Both the position numbers and the translations under genes were made by a program. DNA of 64,000 bases from Azospirillum cavernae (GTDB lineage: Bacteria; Pseudomonadota; Alphaproteobacteria; Azospirillales; Azospirillaceae): NCBI RefSeq assembly GCF_003590795.1, contig NZ_QYUL01000003.1, forward strand, positions 124,001-188,000, written 5' to 3'. The notes below the pieces were generated by a model that saw only the letters and a program-made list of their open reading frames with translations, had not been told where the DNA came from and made no database searches. Numbering within the stretch: position 1 is the first letter of the stretch; each line of letters opens with the position of its first letter. Shown in pieces: positions 40,850 through 49,882 of the stretch.

Positions 40850-43030
40850 TCAGGCGGCGCGGATTCGCGTCAACAATTGGTCAACGTCCTGCGACAGGTC
40901 GCTGGATTGTTGCGAAAGCGCGCGTGTTGCGTTCAGCACCTTGGCGGCGGCGTTTCCGGTTTGATTCACCGCGTCGCCGACCACCGCGACGGTTTCGGAA
41001 ATGCTCTGCACCGCGCCGGACGCGTGGTTGATGCTGCGCGCGATTTCGTTGGTGGCGGCGACCTGCTCCTCCACCGCGCTGGCGACGATGGCGGTGATTT
41101 CGTCGATCTTGCCGATGGTGCGGCCAATCACGTCGATGGCCGACACCGCGCCCTGCGTGGTGGTCCGCACCGAGGCGACCTGTTGGGCGATGTCCTCCGT
41201 CGCTTTCGCGGTCTGGCTGGCGAGGTTGCGCACCTCTTCGGCGACCACGGCGAAGCCGCGCCCGGCCTCGCCCGCGCGGGCGGCCTCGATGGTGGCGTTC
41301 AGGGCCAACAGGTTGGTTTGTCCGGCGATGGCGTTGATCATGCCGACGACGTCGCCGATCTTCTGCGCGGCGACGGCCAGGGCGTTCATCAGCTCGCTGG
41401 TGTGGCGGGCCTCGTCCACCGCGCCGCGCGCGATCTGGCTGCTGTCGCTGACCTGACGGGTGATTTCCGCGATGGAGGCCGAGAGTTGTGTCGCGGTGGA
41501 GGCCACCGTCTGCACGTTCATCGCCGTTTCCGCCACCGCTTCACGCACCGCAGCCATCTGCTCGCTGGTCCGTTCGGCGGTCGCCGACATGCCTTCCGAC
41601 GCGCTGCGCATCTCCGCCGAGGTGGCGGCGATGGTGGTGGTCGCGCCCTTCACGCTGGCCTCGATGCTCGACGTGATGGCGGTGACGGTGCGCGCCCGTT
41701 CCTCCTCCGCCCGCTTCTGAATGCCTTCCTGGCGGGCGTGAAGGTCTTGGATTTCAAAGCTTTTGGCGCGGAAAATCCCGACGGTTTCGGCCATGTCGGC
41801 GATCTCGTCGCGCCCGCCGACCGAGGCGTCGATTGTCAAGTCGCCCGCCGCCACCGCGCGCATCGCCGCGATCACCCGCAACAGGCGCTGGGTCAAACGG
41901 TTGCGGACGTAGAACCAGGCGATCAACGCGGAGGACAGCAGAACCACGGCGGTGGTGGCCGCCTGGACGGCGATGGCGTGGCTGACGCCGTCCTCCGACG
42001 CGCCGACATCCTCCTCGACCAGCGCCTGTTGGCTGGCGACCACGCGCTCAATGGTCTGGCTCAGTTCAGAGGCGAGGTTCAGGGTTTCGGTCAGCGTGCT
42101 TTCCATGTCGGTCAGAACGCTGGTCTGTTCGTTTCGAATGCGAAAGACGCTGGTCGGGCCGCTGCCGAACACCGCCAACCCATCGCGCGCCTTGACCAGC
42201 GCCGGACGGTCCTGGCTGTCCTTTGGCACGCTGTCGATGGCGTTGTTCACGCGCAGCAAGGCCCAATCAAATTTGGACCGGATGCTGCCGAGCGTCGGGC
42301 CGCTCGGCACGCTGGACGCGGCGGCGATCATGCCATAGGCCAGATTGCCGTTCGCCTGAACCCCCATCAGCGCGGTGATGATCGGCAACTCCTCGCCCGC
42401 CAACCGCTTGGCGAGCGTGGCCACCGAATCTCCGCCCTGCGCGGTCGCCAGATCGCTGACGACGTTTTTGACCGACAGGGTGGACACTTCCAGCAGCGGG
42501 GCGACCAGATCGGTGAAATCCTCGTGCGACATCACCGCTTCGGACACCAGATCGCTGAGTTTGCCCTCGATCGCCAGCCGGTCGCCGGTCAGCTTGCCGA
42601 GCTTTTCGATGTTGGCGGCCATGCGTTGGCCCAACCCGGCGACGGCGGACAGATCCGCGCCGCCGCTGGGACCGGCGGCGGCTTGCAAGGCGCTGATCCG
42701 CTCCTTCAAGCCGTCCAAGCGCTGGGTCAGACCGCCGAGGCGTTCGCTCAGTTCGGCGGGGGTCTTCGCGTTGGCGACCGAAGGCGCGTTGGCGGCGATG
42801 GCCGTGCTTTCCTTGGCCAGCGACAGCGATTGCACGATGGAGGGCACGCCATGCCGCCCGATCTGCGTCATCGACTGGCCCATGACCCCGAACGACCACC
42901 ACGCCATGCCGCTGGCGAAGGCCGCCAAAACCGCCACCCCGCCAAAGGCCAGGAACAGGCGGCCTTGGATGCCCATGCGCAACCCGGTTGCGGTTGGACG
43001 CTGTGGCGCGGCGACAGACGCGGCGGTCAT
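40850..43030 (-). CDS. Methyl-accepting chemotaxis protein (membrane)
   Basis: A 726-residue chemoreceptor. First membrane span near 26-48 ([20 protein letters not shown]), a mostly helical periplasmic sensor from about 50 to 350, second span near 355-377, HAMP domain ([36 protein letters not shown]) and a signalling domain whose tip is [19 protein letters not shown] (near 563). It is between glpD and glpR but reads as its own unit with its own terminator. Its ligand is not evident; the position suggests, without proof, a compound handled by the glycerol regulon. Confidence 0.9.
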   Translation of the reverse strand: MTAASVAAPQRPTATGLRMGIQGRLFLAFGGVAVLAAFASGMAWWSFGVMGQSMTQIGRHGVPSIVQSLSLAKESTAIAANAPSVANAKTPAELSERLGGLTQRLDGLKERISALQAAAGPSGGADLSAVAGLGQRMAANIEKLGKLTGDRLAIEGKLSDLVSEAVMSHEDFTDLVAPLLEVSTLSVKNVVSDLATAQGGDSVATLAKRLAGEELPIITALMGVQANGNLAYGMIAAASSVPSGPTLGSIRSKFDWALLRVNNAIDSVPKDSQDRPALVKARDGLAVFGSGPTSVFRIRNEQTSVLTDMESTLTETLNLASELSQTIERVVASQQALVEEDVGASEDGVSHAIAVQAATTAVVLLSSALIAWFYVRNRLTQRLLRVIAAMRAVAAGDLTIDASVGGRDEIADMAETVGIFRAKSFEIQDLHARQEGIQKRAEEERARTVTAITSSIEASVKGATTTIAATSAEMRSASEGMSATAERTSEQMAAVREAVAETAMNVQTVASTATQLSASIAEITRQVSDSSQIARGAVDEARHTSELMNALAVAAQKIGDVVGMINAIAGQTNLLALNATIEAARAGEAGRGFAVVAEEVRNLASQTAKATEDIAQQVASVRTTTQGAVSAIDVIGRTIGKIDEITAIVASAVEEQVAATNEIARSINHASGAVQSISETVAVVGDAVNQTGNAAAKVLNATRALSQQSSDLSQDVDQLLTRIRAA

Positions 43031-43423
43031 GCTCTTCTCCTATACGCCTGGCGGCGCGTGACGGGGACGCGCGGCGCCCTGTTGTTTGGACAGCGTGCAT
43101 TGGCGGTGGCGGATCAATAAGACGGGGGAAACCCGAACAGACGGAAGCCGTTCCGTTCCACCCCGGCGGGGCGGAGCAGTCGCTTAAGGGCAAGCCTGCG
43201 TGCGCTGTGTTTCGCGATTGTCATATCATGAGCGTTTGCTTTCGTAAAGCAACATGCTTGTGTGGCGAACAAGTTTGGGCATACGGTTGCAAAGGCCCTA
43301 TCCCGCCACCAGGCGGGAGCGCGAAACAAAGCGCGGTGATGGTCGCGTTTTTCGCTTTGACCGATTCCGCGCCTCTGATTCACTGCGGCCGCCCGCCTTG
43401 CCGATTCCGCCGGAGACAAGCCT
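43031..43423. promoter_or_regulatory. Divergent region between chemoreceptor and glpR, with a perfect palindrome
   Basis: A 393-bp gap. TTGCTTT-CGT-AAAGCAA (43236-43252) is a perfect 17-base palindrome about 170 bp before glpR, and its centre holds the TTTCGT core of DeoR-family sites. It could be an autoregulatory operator. The remainder shows no other gene or repeat that I can support. Confidence 0.4.
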
Positions 43424-44242
43424 ATGGACGCGCGCCTTGACGCCGAACACCGTCAGCAAGAAATCGTCGCCCTGGTTCACGCCAAGGGGATGGTGCAAAT
43501 CCAATGGCTGGCCGAACATTTCGACGTCACGCCGCAAACCATCCGCCGCGACATTGAACATCTGGCCGGGCAGGCGGCGGTGCGCCGGTTTCGGGGCGGC
43601 GTCACCGTGCCGTCGAGCGTGGAGAACATCGCCTACACCACCCGACAGACCCTGATGGCGGAGGAAAAGCGCCGCATCGCCGAGATGGTCGCCCGCCATG
43701 TGCCGGAAGACGCCTCGCTCTTCCTCAACATCGGCACGACGACGGAGGCGGTGGCCCAGGCGTTGCTCAGCCACAAGCGGTTGCGCGTGCTGACCAACAA
43801 CCTGAACGTCGCCACCATTCTACACAAAAACACCAACTTCGCCCTGTCCATCGCCGGCGGCCAAGTGCGCGAGCGCGACGGCGGCATCATTGGCGAGGCG
43901 ACGGTGGAGTTCATCCGCCGCTACAAGGTGGACATCGGCATCATCGGCATCAGCGGCATCGACAGCGAAGGCGACCTGCTGGACTACGACGAGCAGGAGG
44001 TCCGCGTCGCCCGCGCCATCATCGAAAGCTCGCGCCGGGTCTTTCTGGTGACGGACCACACCAAGTTCGGGCGCAACGCGATGATCCGCATGGCCGACGT
44101 CCGCGTGTTGGACGACCTGTTCACCGACCGCCTGCCGCCACCCGAATTGATGGAGGTGTTGACCAACGCCGACTGCCAAGTCCATGTCGCCGACGGTTCC
44201 GACCCGGCGGGGGCCGGGGAGGAAGGCGGGTTCGAGGAATGA
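43424..44242 (+). CDS. glpR: DeoR/GlpR-family transcriptional repressor
   Basis: A 272-residue regulator. The N-terminal winged helix is QQEIVALVHAKGMVQIQWLA with VTPQTIRRDIEHLAG as recognition helix. The C-terminal effector domain of the DeoR fold has LFLNIGTTTEAVAQAL, LTNNLNVA and DHTKFGRNAMIRMADV. Sequence is close to GlpR, which is induced by glycerol 3-phosphate. Location near glpD supports control of the glycerol operon, probably through the repeated half-sites upstream of glpD. Confidence 0.88.
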   Translation: MDARLDAEHRQQEIVALVHAKGMVQIQWLAEHFDVTPQTIRRDIEHLAGQAAVRRFRGGVTVPSSVENIAYTTRQTLMAEEKRRIAEMVARHVPEDASLFLNIGTTTEAVAQALLSHKRLRVLTNNLNVATILHKNTNFALSIAGGQVRERDGGIIGEATVEFIRRYKVDIGIIGISGIDSEGDLLDYDEQEVRVARAIIESSRRVFLVTDHTKFGRNAMIRMADVRVLDDLFTDRLPPPELMEVLTNADCQVHVADGSDPAGAGEEGGFEE

Positions 44243-44261
44243 ACCCGCCTCTTTAGAATCC

Positions 44262-44936
44262 TCAGAACACGGCGCGCAGCAGGCCGAGCGTCCGTAGCCG
44301 GGCCAGGGTTGCGCTGTCGGCGTGAAAACTGCCGCGTTCGTCGCAGTTGAAGCCATGCCCGGCGGGGTAGAGATGAACCGCCGCCGTCGGGTGACGCTCC
44401 TGCACCCCGTCCGCGACCGCCAGCGGAATGGCGTGGTCCTGCTCGCCGAAATGCAGCAGGGTGGGAACGCGCGGCGCGTCGTCCAAATGGTTGCCGATGT
44501 CGCCGCCGTAATAGGCGACGGCGGCGCGCAGCGGCAGGCGCGAGGCCGCCGCCCAAGCCAGACTGCCGCCCCAGCAATAGCCGACCACCGCCGCCGCGCC
44601 ATCACCACCAAGAGCGGCGAGCGCCGCCGCGAGATCCAGCAAGGCGGCTTCGGTGGCGACGTGGCCTTTCAGGGCGATTCCGCGCTCGATGCCCGCCTTG
44701 TCATAGGGCAGTTCGACCGCCGCTTCGGCCCGCTCGAACAGGTCGGGGGCGATGACGCGGTAGCCATCCGCCGCGAAGCCGTCGCAGACCGCGCGGATGT
44801 GATGGTTGATTCCGAAAATCTCCGGGGCCAGGACGATTCGTCCGATCTCCGTCCCTTGCGCTGGGGCGTGATAGGCGCGGAATTGGTGGCCGTCCTCGGC
44901 CTGCAAGGTGATCCAGCCGCGTTCGTTTTCGCTCAT
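44262..44936 (-). CDS. Dienelactone hydrolase family protein
   Basis: Alpha/beta hydrolase of 224 residues. The nucleophile is a cysteine in [10 protein letters not shown] (near 119), typical of dienelactone hydrolases; the acid and base are in [10 protein letters not shown] and [10 protein letters not shown]. These enzymes open lactones in aromatic degradation, but many relatives have unknown substrates. It converges on glpR with a 19 bp gap. Confidence 0.87.
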   Translation of the reverse strand: MSENERGWITLQAEDGHQFRAYHAPAQGTEIGRIVLAPEIFGINHHIRAVCDGFAADGYRVIAPDLFERAEAAVELPYDKAGIERGIALKGHVATEAALLDLAAALAALGGDGAAAVVGYCWGGSLAWAAASRLPLRAAVAYYGGDIGNHLDDAPRVPTLLHFGEQDHAIPLAVADGVQERHPTAAVHLYPAGHGFNCDERGSFHADSATLARLRTLGLLRAVF

Positions 44937-45145
44937 GCCCGTGCTCTCTTCTGGTCGCCGCGTCGCCGCGTGTGGGGAATATTGGTCGGCGACCGGCTGC
45001 GGCGACAGGAAAAAGATGGGGCGGCCCGTCTGACTCCCCGTTCACAAACAGGCTTGCCGAAGCCGCTTCAGCCGACCACTCTCTTCCCTGTGGTTTGGTT
45101 CTTTCAACCGGCAGCCCGATCAGGTCGGGCAAGGACAGGCAAGCG

Positions 45146-46192
45146 GTGATTATCGAAAGCGACCTCAAGCTCGATTTTAAGGATGTGCTGATCCGGCCCA
45201 AGCGCAGCACCCTGCAAAGCCGCAACGACGTCAATGTGAACCGGACCTTCACCTTTCTGCACAACCAACGCGACTGGACCGGCTTTCCGCTGATCGCCGC
45301 CAACATGGACGTGGTCGGCACCATGGCGGTGGCGCGCACGCTGTCACGCTTTGGCGCGATGACCGCCTTGCACAAGCATTACCGGGCCGAGGAACTGATC
45401 GAATTTTTCCAGGGCGACGAATCCGGCAATGTCTTTTATTCGCTGGGCATCACCGACGCCGACCACGAGAAGTTCAAGGCGGTGAAGGCCAAGGCCCCGG
45501 TTGACAAGCTGTGCATCGACGTCGCCAACGGCTACACCGAACGCTTCGTCGAGGTGGTGGCCCGCATGCGCGAGGAAAACCCCGACATCGTCATCATGGC
45601 CGGAAACGTCGTCACCGGCGACATGACGGAGGCGCTGTTGCTGGCCGGGGCCGACATCGTCAAGGTCGGCATCGGGCCGGGATCGGTCTGCACCACCCGC
45701 AAAATGACCGGCGTCGGCTATCCCCAGCTTTCGGCCATCATCGAATGCGCCGACGCGGCCCACGGCCTGAAAGGGCAGGTGTGCGGCGACGGCGGTTGCA
45801 CCGTGCCGGGCGACCTGTCCAAGGCCTATGGCGCCGGGGCCGATTTCGTCATGCTGGGCGGCATGCTGGCCGGGCACGACGAATGCGAGGGCGACATCCG
45901 TTATGAGGAGCGCGACGGTCAGCGGATTCCCGCCACCATGGTGTTCTACGGCATGTCGTCGGACACGGCGATGCACAAATACGCGGGCGGCGTCGCCTCC
46001 TACCGCGCGTCGGAGGGCAAGACGGTCGAGGTGCCTTACCGTGGCCCCATCGAAGGCACGGTGCAGGAGATCATGGGCGGCGTGCGCAGCATGATGACCT
46101 ACATCGGCGCCACCAAGCTGAAGGAGGTGCCCAAACGCACCACCTTCGTCCGCGTCGGCGCGCAGTTGAACACCGTGTTCGGCGGCGGCTGA
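45146..46192 (+). CDS. guaC: GMP reductase
   Basis: NADPH-dependent reduction of GMP to IMP with release of ammonia, in purine salvage. The 348-residue protein is colinear with E. coli Gua[21 protein letters not shown] at the start, [19 protein letters not shown] [32 protein letters not shown] with the catalytic cysteine, and DGGCTVPGD. The GTG at 45146 is chosen because the protein then begins like GuaC and an AAGGAC ribosome site lies just ahead. Single gene. Confidence 0.95.
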   Translation: MIIESDLKLDFKDVLIRPKRSTLQSRNDVNVNRTFTFLHNQRDWTGFPLIAANMDVVGTMAVARTLSRFGAMTALHKHYRAEELIEFFQGDESGNVFYSLGITDADHEKFKAVKAKAPVDKLCIDVANGYTERFVEVVARMREENPDIVIMAGNVVTGDMTEALLLAGADIVKVGIGPGSVCTTRKMTGVGYPQLSAIIECADAAHGLKGQVCGDGGCTVPGDLSKAYGAGADFVMLGGMLAGHDECEGDIRYEERDGQRIPATMVFYGMSSDTAMHKYAGGVASYRASEGKTVEVPYRGPIEGTVQEIMGGVRSMMTYIGATKLKEVPKRTTFVRVGAQLNTVFGGG

Positions 46193-46203
46193 GGGCGGAA
46201 CCC

Positions 46204-46228
46204 TGCGGCGGGGTGGCCCCCCGCCGCA
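46204..46228. terminator. Hairpin between convergent guaC and the solute-binding gene
   Basis: TGCGGCGGGG (46204-46213), a five-base loop and CCCCGCCGCA (46219-46228) form a perfect 10-bp stem between two stop codons. No T-run on either side, so it is terminator-like but not a textbook intrinsic terminator. Confidence 0.55.
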
Positions 46229-46238
46229 AGAGTGATGG

Positions 46239-47006
46239 TCAGCTTCCCAGCGCGCTGGACAGGATGGCCTTGGCGTCGATCTTCGCCAGCCCCTCGGCGA
46301 AGGCCTTGGCCATCGCCTCGCCCTTGGCGTCCTTGCGGAAGGCGATGTGCAGGGTCTTGTCTTCCAGGATCTTGCCGTTGAAGCGCAGCTTGTCCGCCGA
46401 TTCCTTCAACTGGGGCGTGGTGCGGATCAGGTCGTTCATCACCGCGCGGTCGATCACCGCAATGTCGATCCGTTCAGCCAGCAGCTTTTTCAGATTGGTC
46501 AGATCGCTGTTGGCCTTGTCGGCGTGCAGTTCGCCCTTGGCGACGCGGGCGTCGAGGTCGTCGGTGTTCACGTAGCCGTCGACGACGCCGATTTTCTTGC
46601 TTTTCAGATCGTCCAGGCCGTTCCACGTCACCGGCGAGGCCGTGCGTTCGGCGAAGCCCAGCGGGCTGGAGCCGAGCGGGGCGGAGAGGATGAAGTCCTT
46701 TTCGACATCGGCCCCGGCGTATTCGGGGAAGTAGCCCTGAAAATCGCCGCCATCCTTGGCCAGCGCCACCGCGCGGTTCCACGGGTAGAAAGCGACGTCG
46801 ATCTTGTAGCCGACGGCGGCGAAGGCGGCCTGGACCACGGCGACGGCGGCCCCCTTGTCCTTTTGGCTTTCACCGCTGAAGGGCGGCCAATCCAAGGAGG
46901 TCAGGTGGACGATCTTGTCCTGCGCTGCGGCGGGCAACGTCAGCGCGGCCAAAGCGGCCAGCGTCAAAACGGAGCGGCGAACGGCGGTGACGGCGCGAAG
47001 CGGCAT
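46239..47006 (-). CDS. Periplasmic solute-binding protein, family 3
   Basis: A 255-residue protein with a signal peptide (SVLTLAALAALTLPAAA, cleavage after AAAQ region). The mature part starts IVHLTSLDWPPFSGE and shows the bilobed family-3 pattern (WNRAVALAKDGGDFQGYFPE, KKIGVVDGYVNTDD). Family members bind polar amino acids or, in some cases, act as sensor-like proteins. No permease or ATPase of its own is adjacent; mlaF upstream belongs to lipid transport. Ligand unknown. Confidence 0.85.
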   Translation of the reverse strand: MPLRAVTAVRRSVLTLAALAALTLPAAAQDKIVHLTSLDWPPFSGESQKDKGAAVAVVQAAFAAVGYKIDVAFYPWNRAVALAKDGGDFQGYFPEYAGADVEKDFILSAPLGSSPLGFAERTASPVTWNGLDDLKSKKIGVVDGYVNTDDLDARVAKGELHADKANSDLTNLKKLLAERIDIAVIDRAVMNDLIRTTPQLKESADKLRFNGKILEDKTLHIAFRKDAKGEAMAKAFAEGLAKIDAKAILSSALGS

Positions 47007-47112
47007 GGGCGACCCCCGGCGGGCGTGAAGCGGAAAGACCACACGTTAGCATGGGTTTGCGCGTCTGTCGGGGGCGGAAGCATGACAGAATGATGATGTT
47101 TTCGGACGCCCC

Positions 47113-47937
47113 TCAGAGCGCCCGGATCTGCATCTTGATCGGGCCGTCGGCGCGACCGTTCACAAATTGATCGACGTAGGGGTTGCCGGACTGGTCGATG
47201 TCCTTGGCGTGGCCGGTCCAGATGATGCGCCCCTGATGGATCATCGCCACCCGGTCGGCGATCTTGCGGGCGGACGCCATGTCGTGGGTGATGGTGACGG
47301 CGGTCGCCCCCAGATCCTTCACGCATTCGACGATCAACTCGTTGATGACGTCGGCCATGATCGGATCCAGGCCGGTGGTCGGCTCGTCGAAGAAGATGAT
47401 TTCCGGCTCGTCGGCGATGGCGCGGGCCAAACCGACGCGCTTTTGCATGCCGCCCGACAGCTCCGACGGCGACAACTCCGCCACGTCGGGCGTCAGGCCG
47501 ACGGCGCCCAGCTTGGCGATGGCGATCTCCTTGGCTTGGGCGCGCGGCATGTGTTCGCCCTGAATCAGGCCGAAGGCGACGTTTTCCCAAACCGGCAGGC
47601 TGTCGAACAGGGCGGCGCCCTGGAACAGCATGCCGAATTTGTGCTGAAGCTTTTCCCGGTCGCGTGGGTTGAGTTTGGTGGTTTCCGCGTCATCCACCCG
47701 GATCGAGCCTGAATCCGGATGCAACAGGCCCAGTATGCATTTCAGCATCACCGATTTGCCGGTGCCCGACCCGCCGATCACCACCAGCGATTCGCCGGTC
47801 CCGACCTGCAAATCGATGCCGTTCAGCACCTTTTTCGGGCCAAAATGCTTGGTCACGCCCTTCAGAGTGATCTTCGGGGTCGTGCTGGGCGGCGTGCGGT
47901 TGGTGTCGGATCGCGAAGGCATCGGGCGGGCGCTCAT
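47113..47937 (-). CDS. mlaF: Phospholipid ABC transporter ATPase MlaF
   Basis: ATPase of 274 residues for the Mla phospholipid transport system at the inner membrane. Walker A VIGGSGTGKSVMLKCILGLL (near 55), LFQGAALFDSLPVWENVAFG, signature ELSGGMQKRVGLARAI, Walker B IIFFDEPTTGLDPIM. These fit MlaF rather than generic ABC ATPases. The start ATG overlaps the mlaE stop (47934-47937). The substrate-binding MCE protein MlaD is not in the window. Confidence 0.92.
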   Translation of the reverse strand: MSARPMPSRSDTNRTPPSTTPKITLKGVTKHFGPKKVLNGIDLQVGTGESLVVIGGSGTGKSVMLKCILGLLHPDSGSIRVDDAETTKLNPRDREKLQHKFGMLFQGAALFDSLPVWENVAFGLIQGEHMPRAQAKEIAIAKLGAVGLTPDVAELSPSELSGGMQKRVGLARAIADEPEIIFFDEPTTGLDPIMADVINELIVECVKDLGATAVTITHDMASARKIADRVAMIHQGRIIWTGHAKDIDQSGNPYVDQFVNGRADGPIKMQIRAL

Positions 47938-48710
47938 TTCGTCGAGAAGAACAGGCCGGTGATGAGGTAGTTCGAAATCAGGATCATGATGGAGGCCGAC
48001 ACCACCGCGTTGGTGGTCGCCGCCCCCACGCCCTGGGCGCCGCCCTTGGAATGGTAGCCATGGTAGCAGCCCATCAGCGAAATCAGGAAGCCGAAGACCG
48101 CCGCCTTGACCAGGCCGGAAATCACGTCCAGCGGTTCCAAAAACTCCCAAGTGCGGCTGATGTAGCTGCTGGCGTTGAAATCCAGCCGGTAAACGCCGAC
48201 CAGGAAACCGCCAAAGATGCCGATGATGTCGGCGACCAGCACCAGCAGCGGCAGCATCGCCAGCCCGGCCATCAGGCGCGGCGCGATCAGATATTTGAAC
48301 GGGTTGGTGGACAGGGTGGACAGCGCGTCGATCTGTTCGGTCACGCGCATGGTGCCGATTTCCGCCGCCATCGCCGCGCCGATGCGCCCGGCCACCATCA
48401 GACCGCCCAGCACCGGCCCCAACTCGCGCGTGATCGACAGGGCGACCACCGTGGCGATGGCGCCCTCGGCCTGGAACCGGGAGAAGCCGCTGTAGCTTTG
48501 CAGGGCCAGCACCATGCCGGTGAACAGCGCCGTCAACCCGACCACCGGCAGCGAATAAAAGCCGATGTCGATCATCTGGCGCAGAATCTGCCGGGGGTAG
48601 AAGGGCGGACGCACGCAGTGCGACAGGGCCGTTCCGGTGAACATGGCGAGACGCCCGGTCGCTTCAAGAAAGACCAGGAACGCCCGGCCGGTGGCGGCAA
48701 GGAAACCCAT
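47934..48710 (-). CDS. mlaE: Phospholipid ABC transporter permease MlaE
   Basis: Permease of 258 residues with about five spans. QMIDIGFYSLPVVGLTALFT then GMVLALQ, RELGPVLGGLMVAGRIGAAM and EIGTMRVTEQIDAL are the family core, where the glutamates and glycines line the coupling region. With MlaF it moves phospholipids between the membranes. Start is ambiguous: ATG 48710 gives the usual MlaE length, but a GTG at 48770 would overlap the alr stop by four bases. Confidence 0.9.
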   Translation of the reverse strand: MGFLAATGRAFLVFLEATGRLAMFTGTALSHCVRPPFYPRQILRQMIDIGFYSLPVVGLTALFTGMVLALQSYSGFSRFQAEGAIATVVALSITRELGPVLGGLMVAGRIGAAMAAEIGTMRVTEQIDALSTLSTNPFKYLIAPRLMAGLAMLPLLVLVADIIGIFGGFLVGVYRLDFNASSYISRTWEFLEPLDVISGLVKAAVFGFLISLMGCYHGYHSKGGAQGVGAATTNAVVSASIMILISNYLITGLFFSTK

Positions 48711-48766
48711 CAGTCGGCCCGTGTCGTTGTCGTGGAAATCATGGTTGAGCGAATCACGGTGGCGAA

Positions 48767-49882
48767 TCACTGCGGCGCGTAGGGGTCGGAATAGACCCGG
48801 TGGTAACGGGGGCCGAGCGACGTCAGCACCTCATACCCGATGGTTCCGGCTTCCGCCGCCACGGTGTCGACCAAGCGGTTCGGCCCGATCAGCTCGACCA
48901 ACCCGCCGGGCTGCGCGGCGTGATCGGGCAGGCCGCTGACGTCCACCGTGATCAAATCCATCGAAATCCGCCCGACGATGGGCGCGGCGACGCCATCGAC
49001 ATGCACATGGCCGCGCCCGCTGAGCGAGCGCAGATACCCGTCGGCGTACCCCACGGCGATGGTGGCAATTTTGGTCGGCCCTTCAACGCGATGCGCCGCA
49101 CCGTAGCCAACGGTCGCCGGACTGTCAATCGAACGGACCTGAAGGATCCGGGCGTCCAGCCGCATCACGCCCCGCATCGGGTTGGCCGTGTGCGGGGTCG
49201 GGTTGACGCCATAGAGCGCGCAGCCGGGCCGGGCGAGGTCGAAGTGAAAGGATGGGCCGTGGAAAATGCCGGACGAATTGGCGAAGCTGGCCTTGGCGGT
49301 CGGCAACTGGGCCAGCGCGGCGCGGAATCGGCCCAATTGCTGGGCCGACACCGGCGACTCGATCTCGTCGGCGCAGGCCAGATGCGTCATCCAACAACGC
49401 AGGTCGATGCCGTCCAGCCATTCCGGCGCGCGGACCAGCGCGTCCAACTCGTCCGGACCAAGACCCAGACGGTTCATGCCGGTGTCGAGATGGATGGCGG
49501 CGGGCAGCGCCTTGCCCTGAGCGTGGGCGAAGCGCCGCCACGCGGCGACCTCGCCCAAATGATTCAGCACCGGCCAGATGCGGTTGCCGACGAAATCGGC
49601 CTCGCTGCCTTGGGGCAGGCCGCCCAGCGACAACACGCGGGCGTCGGGCGCGGCGGCGCGGACGACCAGCGCCTCCTCAAACTGGGCGACGAAGAAGGTC
49701 GAGCAACCGGCGGCGCGCAGGGCGGGGACCACATGAGCGGCCCCCAATCCATAGGCATCGGCCTTGACCACCGCCGCGCACTCGGCGGGGGCCACACGGT
49801 CGCGAAGCTGGGTCCAGTTGGCGACCACCGCGCCAAGGTCCACAGTGAGGATGGCGGCAGCGCGCCGGTTGAGATCAGTCAT
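48767..49882 (-). CDS. alr: Alanine racemase
   Basis: PLP enzyme that makes D-alanine for peptidoglycan. The 371-residue protein has the PLP-lysine motif AAVVKADAYGLGA (lysine near 37) at the N-terminus of the barrel. It ends with the C-terminal beta domain containing GRISMDLITVDVSGLPD and the motif around GYEVLTSLGPRYHRVY. It overlaps the upstream dnaB by 8 bp and is followed by mlaE, so replication, wall and lipid-transport genes share one transcript. Confidence 0.94.
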   Translation of the reverse strand: MTDLNRRAAAILTVDLGAVVANWTQLRDRVAPAECAAVVKADAYGLGAAHVVPALRAAGCSTFFVAQFEEALVVRAAAPDARVLSLGGLPQGSEADFVGNRIWPVLNHLGEVAAWRRFAHAQGKALPAAIHLDTGMNRLGLGPDELDALVRAPEWLDGIDLRCWMTHLACADEIESPVSAQQLGRFRAALAQLPTAKASFANSSGIFHGPSFHFDLARPGCALYGVNPTPHTANPMRGVMRLDARILQVRSIDSPATVGYGAAHRVEGPTKIATIAVGYADGYLRSLSGRGHVHVDGVAAPIVGRISMDLITVDVSGLPDHAAQPGGLVELIGPNRLVDTVAAEAGTIGYEVLTSLGPRYHRVYSDPYAPQ

